The translations under genes and the position numbers were made by a program. From assembly GCA_032595675.1 (NCBI GenBank), contig JAVQMD010000002.1, positions 558,001 through 622,000 on the forward strand: 64,000 nucleotides of DNA, written 5' to 3'. The notes under the pieces were generated by a model that saw only the letters and a list, made by a program, of their open reading frames with translations, was not told where the DNA came from and did no database searches. Shown here in pieces: positions 35,241 to 43,386 of this stretch; position 1 is the first letter of the stretch; each line of letters opens with the position of its first letter. This stretch comes from Candidatus Electrothrix rattekaaiensis. Lineage in GTDB: Bacteria; Desulfobacterota; Desulfobulbia; Desulfobulbales; Desulfobulbaceae.

Positions 35241-35735
35241 ATGTCAACCAAGAAAGATATAAAAAAATATAAAAATAATTTCGCAGCTGCATGGGAGCGT
35301 ATAAAAAAAGAGACGAGTATAAGTAATTTTAATGGATTAGGTGAAGTGGTCGGAAAAACCCAACCGAGTATATCTGCTCGAAAAAAAGCAGGGGATTTTC
35401 CCATTGAATGGGCGTACTTGGTCGCTATGGAATATAATCTTTCTCCAGAATGGGTACTCACCGGAGAAGGATCAAAATGTACAGCAATACAAGAAGAAAA
35501 AAGCGGTTATCAGGGATCGGTAGTTGATGGGGAACAAAAAAGTGAGGTCTCTGAGCCGATTGAGAAATATGAGGAAATATTGCCGAGTAAGGAAGAGCGA
35601 GATAGATTTTTGGATCTTTTAAGGGGCTGGTTACTTGAGTTGGAACAGGATGATCCTAAAAGGATATATTGGTTTGAGTGCGCCTTTGAAGACAGCTTCC
35701 CGGAATTTAAAGAGTGGAAAAAGACTCTTGAGTGA
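35241..35735 (+). CDS. Phage CI-repressor-like helix-turn-helix protein
   Basis: A 164-aa protein whose first ~75 residues match the Phage_CI_repr HTH type: WERIKKETSISNFNGLGEVVGKTQPSISARKKAGDFPIEWAYLVAMEYNLSPEWVLTGEG pattern seen as NGLGEVVGKTQPSISARKK and LSPEWVLTGEG. The C-terminus is short, acidic and lacks the LexA-type peptidase of full CI proteins, so it is not expected to self-cleave. It may repress itself and the divergent gene. No other phage genes are nearby, so this looks like a remnant or a captured regulator. Confidence 0.8.
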   Translation: MSTKKDIKKYKNNFAAAWERIKKETSISNFNGLGEVVGKTQPSISARKKAGDFPIEWAYLVAMEYNLSPEWVLTGEGSKCTAIQEEKSGYQGSVVDGEQKSEVSEPIEKYEEILPSKEERDRFLDLLRGWLLELEQDDPKRIYWFECAFEDSFPEFKEWKKTLE

Positions 35736-35841
35736 TAGGAAAAATTATATTAGGAATGTGATATAGCATCCGTGATGCAGAGCCATAGATTATGGCAATG
35801 GGCAGAAGAGGGCAAGCGTTAGGACAGGGAAAGGCGATGTT

Positions 35842-36789
35842 GTGCGTATATTGATTTACGGCGGCGGTGCGGTAGGGCTTGGGCTTGCGGCGTGCCTGCT
35901 CAAGGCGGGTGAACAGGTTGATATCCTTGCCAGGGCAGATACGCAACGCAGTTTGCAGGAAAAGGGGTTGTGGCGGACCGGTATCTTTGGCGAGTATCAT
36001 GTCGAGCCCCAAGACTTCGGCTGCTTTTCTTGTAGTGATGAGCTGTCCGGGAATCCTTACGACTCCATTCTCGTTTGTACCAAATCCTTTGATTCTCCAG
36101 CGGTGGCCCAGGATATCGCTGACCATCCTTCATTTCTCCATGAGCAGACCGCGATAATCCTGGTGCAGAACGGCTGGGGCAATGCGGAAGTCTTTACTGA
36201 GCATTTTCCGGCAGAGCGCATTTTCAATGCTCGGGTAATCACCGGTTTTTGCAGACCACAGAGCAATCAGGTGGAGATTACTGTCCATGTGCAGCCCGTT
36301 CACATCGGTAGTCTGTTCGGCGGCGAGCTGTCCGGGATAGAAGAACTCTGTCGCAAAATCGATCAAGGCGGTCTTCCCTGTGAAGTTGCGCCGGATGTTG
36401 CCCGTGATCTCTGGGCCAAGATGCTGTTCAACTGCGCCCTGAATCCTCTGGGAGCGATTTTCAACGTGCCTTACGGGGCCTTGGCAGAGCAGGAGAACTC
36501 CCGTCTGATCATGGATGAGGTTATCCATGAGGTGTTCAGGGTGATGGCGGCTGCGGGCTACAGCACCCATTGGGCCAGTGCTGCTGAGTATCTGGAGGCC
36601 TTTTACGGGACAATCGTGCCCCTTGCGGCCAAGCATCGTTCCTCCACCTTGCAGGATATCCAGGCTGGCAAGAAAACCGAGATTGATGCCCTGAGCGGGG
36701 CGGTTATTCGCCTAGGGAAAGAGCACGGAATTGCGGTACCGTGTAATGAGATGCTCTATAATGTGATTCGGTTTATGGAGCGGAGATAA
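35842..36789 (+). CDS. panE: 2-dehydropantoate 2-reductase (ketopantoate reductase)
   Basis: A 315-aa NADPH-dependent enzyme reducing ketopantoate to pantoate for coenzyme A synthesis. It has the N-terminal ILIYGGGAVGLGLAACL dinucleotide loop, VCTKSFDS and LVQNGWGN in the middle, the catalytic lysine in RDLWAKMLFNCALNPL, and the C-terminal HRSSTLQDIQAGKKTEIDALSG. The start is a GTG at 35842; no upstream in-frame start has a better site. It stands alone, between a phage-like regulator and a nuclease gene. Confidence 0.9.
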   Translation: MRILIYGGGAVGLGLAACLLKAGEQVDILARADTQRSLQEKGLWRTGIFGEYHVEPQDFGCFSCSDELSGNPYDSILVCTKSFDSPAVAQDIADHPSFLHEQTAIILVQNGWGNAEVFTEHFPAERIFNARVITGFCRPQSNQVEITVHVQPVHIGSLFGGELSGIEELCRKIDQGGLPCEVAPDVARDLWAKMLFNCALNPLGAIFNVPYGALAEQENSRLIMDEVIHEVFRVMAAAGYSTHWASAAEYLEAFYGTIVPLAAKHRSSTLQDIQAGKKTEIDALSGAVIRLGKEHGIAVPCNEMLYNVIRFMERR

Positions 36790-36855
36790 CAGTCGTTCCT
36801 AAGTCTGTTTTTACAAGCCCATCAGATTTAAACAGGCAAGATTGGTGAATATTCT

Positions 36856-37842
36856 ATGGGAAAACAGTACAATATATTGTCATATTTGATAGATAGCGAA
36901 AACAGAACTACAGAGATGCTTTATGCTTTGCTCGCCTATAAACCTTTTCGGGAACTCGTAGTCAGGTTGTTTACAGAGAGCAAGTTTGGAGCTGATGACA
37001 TAAGCTGGGATGATATTGAAATTCAAAGCCGCATAGGAAATATAATTCCTGATATGGCTTTACGAAACGATAAAGTAAGTATATTAGTAGAAGTTAAAAT
37101 AGATTGTTATCGTGGATTGATGGACAGTCAACCCGGAAGTTATCTTAAGTGGCTTGCTGGTCCAAAGGCTAACGGGAGCAGTATTTTTGTCGCCCTGGTT
37201 CCCCCTGATTATAAATACCTGGAAGAATTAGATCGGCGCATAAACGACTTTCAAAGCTCCAACTCAAATAGTTCTGTCAGAACTCTTGTTGTAAAATGGG
37301 ATCAACTAATCCAAGTTGTTTTAGAAAATGATTTGGAAAAATTAAACCAATATATCAGAGATTTTTGCAGTCTTCTGAAGGCATGGTATGAGGTTCCAGT
37401 TATCAAGTTTACTACAGAGGAGACACGTTTAATGTATGATAAAAAGAACGCAGTATCAATAAGGAAATTGTTAGAAACAATTGAAGAAGTAATAGATGTT
37501 TTAAAAGAGAAAGGCTACGAAGTAAAAAATAGTTTCAGCAGGCGTTGGTGGCAAGATGGTGAATATGGTTGCTACATTAAACGTAAAGGTAATTACATCC
37601 TTTTTTTTGGGCTTTGGCAAGATTATTGGGAAAAATTTGGTCAGCCACTCTGTTATGGAGTAGCCGAGGAGTGGGATTCTTCTGTTTGTGAGGAGTTCAG
37701 GAAGGCTCATCCAAGTCATGAAAAGTACGAGGCATATTTAATGAAAAATATAGATCAGCTAACGTTATTGTCTGAACGTCCTGTTTTCTCAATTACCAAG
37801 ACTATTGAAAAAGAAATAGAGACGTTAAGTAGACAACCCTAA
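36856..37842 (+). CDS. PD-(D/E)XK nuclease superfamily protein (PDDEXK_4-like)
   Basis: A 328-aa protein. The N-terminal half (~1-170) has the nuclease core: IQSRIGNIIPDMALR, followed by VSILVEVKIDC as the EVK motif, then QPGSYLKWLAG and FVALVPPD. The C-terminal half is a mixed region with GYEVKNSFSRRWWQDGEYGCYIK that I do not recognise. Family proteins are predicted restriction- or repair-type DNA nucleases, usually in defence or mobile contexts. The AT content is higher than in panE upstream, which fits horizontal gain. A relic of a ppx gene begins 13 bases after its stop. Confidence 0.8.
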   Translation: MGKQYNILSYLIDSENRTTEMLYALLAYKPFRELVVRLFTESKFGADDISWDDIEIQSRIGNIIPDMALRNDKVSILVEVKIDCYRGLMDSQPGSYLKWLAGPKANGSSIFVALVPPDYKYLEELDRRINDFQSSNSNSSVRTLVVKWDQLIQVVLENDLEKLNQYIRDFCSLLKAWYEVPVIKFTTEETRLMYDKKNAVSIRKLLETIEEVIDVLKEKGYEVKNSFSRRWWQDGEYGCYIKRKGNYILFFGLWQDYWEKFGQPLCYGVAEEWDSSVCEEFRKAHPSHEKYEAYLMKNIDQLTLLSERPVFSITKTIEKEIETLSRQP

Positions 37843-37854
37843 ACTCTTCAATAT

Positions 37855-37920
37855 CCCGCTGTCATCAATCTCGGTTCCAACAGCTTTCACATAGTCGTGC
37901 CCCGAATCGAAGCCAGTTGA
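37855..37920 (+). pseudogene. Relic of the 5' end of a ppx/gppA gene
   Basis: Reads in frame AVINLGSNSFHIVVPRIEAS and stop, matching AAVDLGSNSFHMVVARIEDG at the start of ppx at 39283. The nucleotide match is about 47 of 60, with many differences at third codon positions, so this is from a divergent ppx homologue and not a fresh duplication. The rest of that gene is missing; a cytochrome gene, tandem repeats and a truncated Rpn gene lie between relic and intact ppx. Confidence 0.75.
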
Positions 37921-38035
37921 TTTCTAATGTGATGTTTTTATATGGTTATTTTTTTTATCCTGTAGCCTATCCATTACGAAAAAAATAGGAAATCAACATG
38001 AAATGTTCTTTAAAAACACCGAAAGGAGTAGTGCT

Positions 38036-38413
38036 ATGAAAAAAGTTATTCCAATCTGTTTGTTTTCTCTCTTCCTTCTGAATAGTGCTCAGGCAGATGA
38101 ACACTTGGAAAGAGGTAAGAAAATTGTTGAGTCTCAGTGCGTTGTTTGTCATGACCTGACACCTGCAAAGAAAAACACTGTTGGGCCGTATCTGTTCGGT
38201 GTTGTTGGACGGGTTGCCGGAACAGCGGAAGACTATATTTATTCAAATGAGTTTGAGATAAAAACGCATCATGCTGTCTGGGATAAGGAACAGCTTGATA
38301 CCTATCTTAAAAATCCCAAAGCGTTCATTCCCGGAACAAAGATGGAATTTATCGGTGTGGAAAACGATCAGGACCGGGCTGATATTATCAGCTATCTAAC
38401 AACCCTCAAATAA
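38036..38413 (+). CDS. Periplasmic class I cytochrome c (monohaem)
   Basis: A 125-aa exported cytochrome: signal peptide MKKVIPICLFSLFLLNSAQA, one haem site CVVCH near the N-terminus, GPYLFGVVGRVAG, and a distal methionine probably in PGTKMEF. This is the mitochondrial-type / c2-like layout of a soluble periplasmic electron carrier. AAGGAG lies before the ATG at 38036; a start at 38003 would put extra residues before the signal peptide. It sits alone among repeats and nuclease genes. Confidence 0.9.
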   Translation: MKKVIPICLFSLFLLNSAQADEHLERGKKIVESQCVVCHDLTPAKKNTVGPYLFGVVGRVAGTAEDYIYSNEFEIKTHHAVWDKEQLDTYLKNPKAFIPGTKMEFIGVENDQDRADIISYLTTLK

Positions 38414-38502
38414 AAGAAAGCTTTTGTGTATAATTGATGATGCTGACAGAGCAGTGTACCTTTAATGCGGAAAAGAGACGACGGTCTTTGGTCTTTCCCT
38501 GA

Positions 38503-38678
38503 TGCAGCCTGAAAAATGACGGAACAGGAGAGCAAAACAGGAAAGGAGGGGTGAAAAACGGTACAACAGCCCGGCAAAACGACAGAGCAGCAGGGCAAAA
38601 TCATTCCGCACCCCGGAAAAATGATCGGGAAGCAGTGAAAAATCGTTCAGGAGCACGGAAAAATGATTCAGGAGCACT
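38503..38678 (-). repeat. Imperfect ~21-bp tandem repeats
   Basis: About eight degenerate units around GGAAAAATGATTC and GAGCACGG, with a step of about 21 bp, fill the gap between the cytochrome gene and the truncated Rpn gene. On the minus strand the unit equals seven codons and reads as repeats such as LLNHFSV, LLNDFSL, LPDHFSG. No ribosome site supports a coding call, so I treat it as a repeat; a short repetitive peptide is not excluded. Confidence 0.65.
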
Positions 38679-38727
38679 GCTTTCTTGTTTTTCCGGTCAG
38701 CGCAACTTTCCGTAAGGAGAATCCCTC

Positions 38728-39084
38728 ATGAACAAACCACGAACACTGGTAAGTTTTGACTGGGCCATCAAGAATATCCTGCGCGACAAAGCCAACTACG
38801 ACGTGCTGGAAGGTTTTCTAAGCACGCTGCTGGAGCGGGACATCCGAATTCTCTCCCTGCTGGAAAGCGAAAGCAATCAGGAGGAGCAGTCCGACAAGTT
38901 CAACCGGGTGGATTTATCGGTCGAGGACGATGCTGGAGATATTTACGTGATCGAAGTCCAGGCTGGGTGGGAACGGTATTACCTGCAACGGCTTCTGTAC
39001 AGCAGTTCCAAACTGATCGAGGATCACCTGAAGCCGTGCTCCGCAGTTCGTCCGTTGTTCGATCCGCAACTGGATTATCCCTGA
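38728..39084 (+). pseudogene. Truncated Rpn-family nuclease gene
   Basis: 118 residues matching the start of the Rpn/PDDEXK_2 family: RTLVSFDWAIKNILR, DVLEGFLSTLLERDI, KFNRVDLSVEDDAGDIYVIEVQ with the nuclease core D and E-x-Q, and QRLLYSSSKLIEDHL. Full members run about 280-330 aa, but here the match stops after ~100 residues and a stop follows 17 residues later. The core nuclease strand is present, but most of the domain and the C-terminal coiled coil are gone. Probably a decaying copy. Confidence 0.8.
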
Positions 39085-39171
39085 TGATCGGAACAGCTAC
39101 TGGGGGGTTCGTGTGGTGTTCTCCCCGGCTGCCGATCCCTGATTACTGCTTTCTGAAATGCCGGGCACAAT

Positions 39172-39216
39172 GCCCCAACGGGGCTGTATTTATCAGCTCA
39201 GGGTAACACCCTGAGC
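39172..39216. repeat. Twin hairpin element with AAC loops
   Basis: Two perfect hairpins, each with loop AAC: GCCCC/GGGGC at 39172-39184, and GCTCAGGGT (39196-39204) with ACCCTGAGC (39208-39216). There is no T-run. The pair resembles a widespread REP-like or miniature element that I have seen in other genomes; here it ends about 30 bases before ppx. Confidence 0.6.
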
Positions 39217-39247
39217 ATAACGCGTAGATTACTGTAATGAACAGTCT

Positions 39248-40750
39248 ATGAATAAGCAATCGCCCCCTCCCGAATTCCTCGCCGCCGTGGATCTCGGCTC
39301 CAACAGCTTCCACATGGTTGTGGCCCGGATCGAAGACGGTCATATCCACATCCTGGACAAGCTGAAAGAGATGGTGCGCCTCGGTGCCGGACTTGATGAG
39401 CAGAACCGGCTTTCTAAAGAGGCCCGTGAACGCGCCCTTGCCTGTCTTCACCGTTTTGGCGAACGGGTGCGCAATTTTCCGCCCGGAACCGTGGCCGCTG
39501 TGGGAACCAAAACCCTGCGTCAGGCCAAAAAATCTCGGCGTTTTATTGAAAAAGCCAGCGAGGCCCTGGGCCATCCCATAGCGGTTATCGGCGGAAAGGA
39601 AGAGGCTCGTCTCGTTTATCTCGGGGTATCGCATTCCCTGGTTGCCGAAGAGGGCAAACGCTTTGTCATGGATATCGGTGGCGGCAGTACCGAGTTGATT
39701 ATCGGTGAAAATTTTGAACCGTTCCACCTGCGCAGCCTGAATATGGGCTGTGTCAGTATGAGTCGGCAGTTTTTCCGCACCGGGGAACTGAGCAAGGATG
39801 CTTGGACCAGTGCGAGGACCGCCGCTCACTTGGAGTTGCGACCGGTCAGGAAGTATTTCCAACGAGCGGATTTCTCTTCAGCCGCCGGGGCATCCGGCAC
39901 CATCAAGACGGTGGGGAGCATGGTACAGGCCCTGGAACTCAGCCCGTATCATATCACTCTGGACAGCCTTTATGAAATACGGGAGCGAATGATTGCGGCG
40001 GGCCATCTGGACAAGCTGGATCTGCCCGGCCTGAAGTCTGAACGAAAGCCGGTGATCGCCGGGGGGCTGGCAGTCCTTATTGCCACCTTTGAGGCCTTGC
40101 GAATTGAGACCATGCAGGTCTCTGACGGGGCCTTGCGGGAAGGATTGCTTTATGAACGCCTGGGCCGGAGCCGGAGTGAGGACACCCGCCTGAAAACCAT
40201 CGCAACGGTGCAGCAGCGTTTTCAGATCAGCACTAACCATGCGAAACGGGTCAACAGGACTGCCCATCGTCTGTTCAGTGCCTGCGAAGATGCCTGGAAC
40301 TTGCAACCTGAGGACGCAGAGCTGCTCTACTGGGCAGGCAGCCTTCATGAGATCGGTCTTGCTGTTTCCCTGAGCGGTTATCAGAAGCACGGAGCCTATC
40401 TGGTGGACCATGCTGATCTGCATGGGTTTTCTTTTGAAGAACAGGAATGGATGAGTATACTCGTGCGCTGTCATCGCAAGAAAATATCGAAAAGGCTCCT
40501 GAAAAAAATCCCTGCCGCCAAGCGGGCAACCGTCTTGCGTCTTGCTGTCTTGCTGCGCCTTGCAACCCTGTTGCATCGCTCCCGTAAAGACGAGACCGCG
40601 ATCATTGAGGAGGTTGTTGCCCAGGAAGAGGGATTGTCCATCCGGTTTGCCGAAGGCGAGCTGGACAGGCATCCTCTCCAGCTTGTCAGCCTCCAGCAGG
40701 AGGCAGTCTATTTACAGAATGCGCATTTCACCCTGAGATTTTCTTCATGA
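39248..40750 (+). CDS. ppx: Exopolyphosphatase (Ppx/GppA family)
   Basis: A 500-aa enzyme hydrolysing polyphosphate or (p)ppGpp. The actin-like fold has AAVDLGSNSFHMVVARI at the start, TKTLRQAKKS, the catalytic glutamate region GGKEEARLVYLG, and MDIGGGSTELIIGE. The middle has AGASGTIKTVGS and a C-terminal HD-like helical region with RLFSACEDAWNL and HEIGLAVSLSGYQKHGAYL. Length and order match full-length Ppx. Its stop overlaps the start of cbiA by an ATGA, so the two are coupled although no shared pathway is obvious. Confidence 0.92.
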   Translation: MNKQSPPPEFLAAVDLGSNSFHMVVARIEDGHIHILDKLKEMVRLGAGLDEQNRLSKEARERALACLHRFGERVRNFPPGTVAAVGTKTLRQAKKSRRFIEKASEALGHPIAVIGGKEEARLVYLGVSHSLVAEEGKRFVMDIGGGSTELIIGENFEPFHLRSLNMGCVSMSRQFFRTGELSKDAWTSARTAAHLELRPVRKYFQRADFSSAAGASGTIKTVGSMVQALELSPYHITLDSLYEIRERMIAAGHLDKLDLPGLKSERKPVIAGGLAVLIATFEALRIETMQVSDGALREGLLYERLGRSRSEDTRLKTIATVQQRFQISTNHAKRVNRTAHRLFSACEDAWNLQPEDAELLYWAGSLHEIGLAVSLSGYQKHGAYLVDHADLHGFSFEEQEWMSILVRCHRKKISKRLLKKIPAAKRATVLRLAVLLRLATLLHRSRKDETAIIEEVVAQEEGLSIRFAEGELDRHPLQLVSLQQEAVYLQNAHFTLRFSS

Positions 40751-42195
40751 CAGCGTTAGATGAACAAGAGGTGAGTCTGGTGAGTTTGACAAGAGGACAG
40801 GAGAAGGACGCAACCGGCTGCCTTGTCATTGCCGGGTTGAGTGGCGGTTCCGGGAAATCCGTGGCCTCGGTGGCTCTGACAGCGGCCCTTTGTAAGCGCG
40901 GTCATCAGGTGGTGCCGTTTAAGAAAGGGCCGGATTATATTGATGCGGGCTGGATGACCACCGCAGCCGGTCATCCCTGCTATAATTTGGATCCCTATCT
41001 CATGTCCGATGCCGCTCTTGCCGATTCCTTTGAGCGACAGGCGGCTGGTGCTGATTACGCCCTGATCGAAGGTAACCGAGGGCTGTATGACGGGGTGACA
41101 GCAGAGGGCGGTTTTTCCACTGCCGAACTGGCTGTGCAGCTGGATCTCCCGGTGTTGCTGGTGGTGAATTGCAGCAAGACCACCAGGACCGTTGCGGCCT
41201 TGGTCCTTGGCTGCCGAGAACTGGATAAGCGGGTTCGTATTGCCGGGGTTATCCTCAATCAGATCGCCACGCCGCGTCATGAGCGTATTATCACCGAGTC
41301 AGTGGAAAAATACACCGACATCCCGGTGGTGGGGATCATTCCGCGCATGAAGACGGATATCTTTCCCATGCGTCATCTCGGGGTCACCCCGCATCAGGAA
41401 TACGGGGAAGCTGCAACCGATGCTGCTGTGGATCGGCTGGCAGCGATTGCGGAAGAGCATTTTGATCTGAAGCGAATCATCGGGCTGATGGAACAGCGAT
41501 GCTTCAGCCTCCCGTCCGTATCAGCGAAACTGGTCGCAAGTACTGAACCGGTGCGGATCGGTGTCCTCCGGGATGCAGCCTTTCAGTTTTATTATCAAGA
41601 GAATCTGGATGCCCTGCAAGAGGGAGGTGCGGAGCTGGTCATGATCAATGCCCTGACTGCAAAGGCCCTGCCGGGTGACCTAGATGCCCTCTACATCGGT
41701 GGTGGTTTCCCGGAAACCAGTGCTCGGCAGCTGGCTGATAATGTCTCTTTTCGTGATTCGGTTCGTCAGGCAGCAGAGCAGGGCATGCCTATGTATGCGG
41801 AATGCGGCGGTTTGATCTTCCTTGGTCGCTCGATTATCCTTGAGGGCAGTGAATATCCCTTGGCCGGGGTCTTTCCAGTGACCTTCAGCATGTCGAGCAA
41901 ACCGCAGGGCCACGGCTATTCCACCTTTATCGTTGAACAGGAAAATGCGTTCTATCCACTGGGTACGCAGGTCAAGGGCCACGAGTTTCGGTATTCGGTG
42001 GTGGAAAGCTGGGACGGAGGGCCGGAAGATCTGGCCTTGCGGATGGAGCGGGGCACCGGGTTTCAGGGAAAGCGCGACGGTCTGGTGAAGAAGAATGTTC
42101 TGGCCCTGTACACCCATGTTCTTGCGCCGGGAACCCCGGAATGGGCAGCTGGGTTGTTGCGGGCGGCAGGCCCCACTCTCACTCTTTCAGCTTGA
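40747..42195 (+). CDS. cbiA: Cobyrinate a,c-diamide synthase
   Basis: A 482-aa glutamine amidotransferase that amidates cobyrinate side chains in B12 synthesis. The N-terminal ATPase domain has IAGLSGGSGKSVASVALTAAL (P-loop), GPDYIDAGWMT, and NLDPYLM. The C-terminal glutaminase domain has DALYIGGGFPE and MPMYAECGGLIFLG with the nucleophile cysteine, then HGYSTF and a final YTHVL. No other cobalamin gene is in the window. Its 3' end overlaps that of the convergent minus-strand gene by 17 bases. Confidence 0.92.
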   Translation: MTALDEQEVSLVSLTRGQEKDATGCLVIAGLSGGSGKSVASVALTAALCKRGHQVVPFKKGPDYIDAGWMTTAAGHPCYNLDPYLMSDAALADSFERQAAGADYALIEGNRGLYDGVTAEGGFSTAELAVQLDLPVLLVVNCSKTTRTVAALVLGCRELDKRVRIAGVILNQIATPRHERIITESVEKYTDIPVVGIIPRMKTDIFPMRHLGVTPHQEYGEAATDAAVDRLAAIAEEHFDLKRIIGLMEQRCFSLPSVSAKLVASTEPVRIGVLRDAAFQFYYQENLDALQEGGAELVMINALTAKALPGDLDALYIGGGFPETSARQLADNVSFRDSVRQAAEQGMPMYAECGGLIFLGRSIILEGSEYPLAGVFPVTFSMSSKPQGHGYSTFIVEQENAFYPLGTQVKGHEFRYSVVESWDGGPEDLALRMERGTGFQGKRDGLVKKNVLALYTHVLAPGTPEWAAGLLRAAGPTLTLSA

Positions 42196-42910
42196 CATAC
42201 AATTCACCATCCCGAACCTGAACGCTCTCCACCCCCTCTCCCAAGCTCTGCCAAAATCCCGGTTCGCCGCCGAACTCCTGCATAAGGTCAATATTCTTCA
42301 AGCCACCCAGCCAGGCATTGGGGATCGGAACCCCCATCACGGAAACTCCTTTGAGGACCACCACCGGTTTATTGTCGCGATAAGCCAGTTCTGCACCGGC
42401 CCGAACTCGGAGCGTCTTGCCGCCCATAATCGGAAAATCAGGATCAACGGGGATCAGAAGGCGCAGGCTCACTAGATCGGTGTCTAAATCCACAGCCATT
42501 TTTTGGGCCAGATCAGTATTGTTCGCTAAGAGTCCGTTGAGCTCGCGCTCCGTGAAGGTGATTTCTCGGCTTGTACCCTCTTCGGAATAGGCTTCCGGCT
42601 TTAAGGTTCCTTGCTCATCATAATCATCTGGCTGAGGAGTGTAGGAGCGTGCTCGTGACCGTGTATTTGCAGGGGAGACGTTTTTGTTGTGGGAAGGGCG
42701 TGAGTCTGCAACGGTATCGAACTGGCTGATCTTTTGCTCTAGTTGTTGTTCTTCTTGCTGACTGAGCTCCACCGGGGTAAAGGGAGAGGGGAAAAGCCAA
42801 GTTTTGATCGCAAAGACGGTGAGCAGGACCGTCAGGACCATTGCTCCTGCAACGATGAGCAAGACCTGTTTTAAGGAGACCCCTTGTTTTTTCATTGCCT
42901 GTTCCGTCAT
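42179..42910 (-). CDS. Membrane-anchored protein of unknown function
   Basis: A 243-aa protein with a single N-terminal membrane segment (VLLIVAGAMVLTVLLTVFAI) and the rest periplasmic. After a Gln/Glu-rich stretch and a polar low-complexity part (~65-110), a conserved-looking domain contains ITFTERELNGLLANNTDLA, DLVSLRLLIPVDPDFP and GKTLRVRAGAELAY, ending in VQVRDGELYVKL. This resembles uncharacterised anchored proteins in which a lipid- or steroid-transfer-like fold has been suggested; I do not assign a function. It is last in the htrA-slyD cluster. Confidence 0.7.
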   Translation of the reverse strand: MTEQAMKKQGVSLKQVLLIVAGAMVLTVLLTVFAIKTWLFPSPFTPVELSQQEEQQLEQKISQFDTVADSRPSHNKNVSPANTRSRARSYTPQPDDYDEQGTLKPEAYSEEGTSREITFTERELNGLLANNTDLAQKMAVDLDTDLVSLRLLIPVDPDFPIMGGKTLRVRAGAELAYRDNKPVVVLKGVSVMGVPIPNAWLGGLKNIDLMQEFGGEPGFWQSLGEGVESVQVRDGELYVKLKE

Positions 42911-42946
42911 AATGTTCTTCCTCCTGCTGGGCTGTTCTCTTGTGGC

Positions 42947-43369
42947 TTACTGAACATCGATAATATGCACGGCGCAACAGATCTCTTGCCCTGCTAAGGG
43001 ATGATTGAAGTCCACAAGAACTGTGTTCTCCTTCACCTCCATAACCTTGCCGTTAATGGTTTGTCCCTTAGGGCCGTTGGCATGGATGACTGTTTCCGGG
43101 ACAAGCGATTCCGGCGGCAGGTCGGTTTTCGGGATCTCAATCAGGGCCTCTGGGGCATGCGGCCCAAAGGCTTGGTCGACCGGCAGAATGATATCTTTTT
43201 TCGTGCCTTTCTCCAAATTTGCTACTGCCTTCTCTAGGCCGTCGATAATCTCTCCTGTTCCCTGAACATAGGTGACAGGCTCATCGCCTTTGGTGGTTTC
43301 AATGACATCGCCGTTTTTCAGGCTCAGGGTGTAATCAATAATAACGGTTGTACCTTCTGCTATTTTCAT
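42947..43369 (-). CDS. FKBP-type peptidyl-prolyl isomerase (SlyD-like)
   Basis: A 140-aa protein of the SlyD type. It has an FKBP domain split by an insert-in-flap: VIIDYTLSLKNGDVIETT, GTGEIIDGLEKAVANLEKG, then the flap DQAFGPHAPEALIEIPKTDLP, and VDFNHPLAGQEICC closing the fold. The metal-binding His-rich tail of E. coli SlyD is absent; two cysteines near the C-terminus are kept. It acts as a prolyl isomerase and chaperone in the cytoplasm. It lies 17 bases after the prohibitin-like gene. Confidence 0.9.
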   Translation of the reverse strand: MKIAEGTTVIIDYTLSLKNGDVIETTKGDEPVTYVQGTGEIIDGLEKAVANLEKGTKKDIILPVDQAFGPHAPEALIEIPKTDLPPESLVPETVIHANGPKGQTINGKVMEVKENTVLVDFNHPLAGQEICCAVHIIDVQ

Positions 43370-43386
43370 GTTTTTTCTCTTTGTAA

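Noticed and set aside
35241-35735. Prophage
   Set aside because: Only a CI-like regulator and a possible OB-fold protein are present; no integrase, structural or lysis genes surround them.
38462-38677. 71-codon minus-strand frame with heptapeptide repeats
   Set aside because: Reads through the 21-bp repeats without a ribosome site; kept as a repeat and flagged, not called as a gene.
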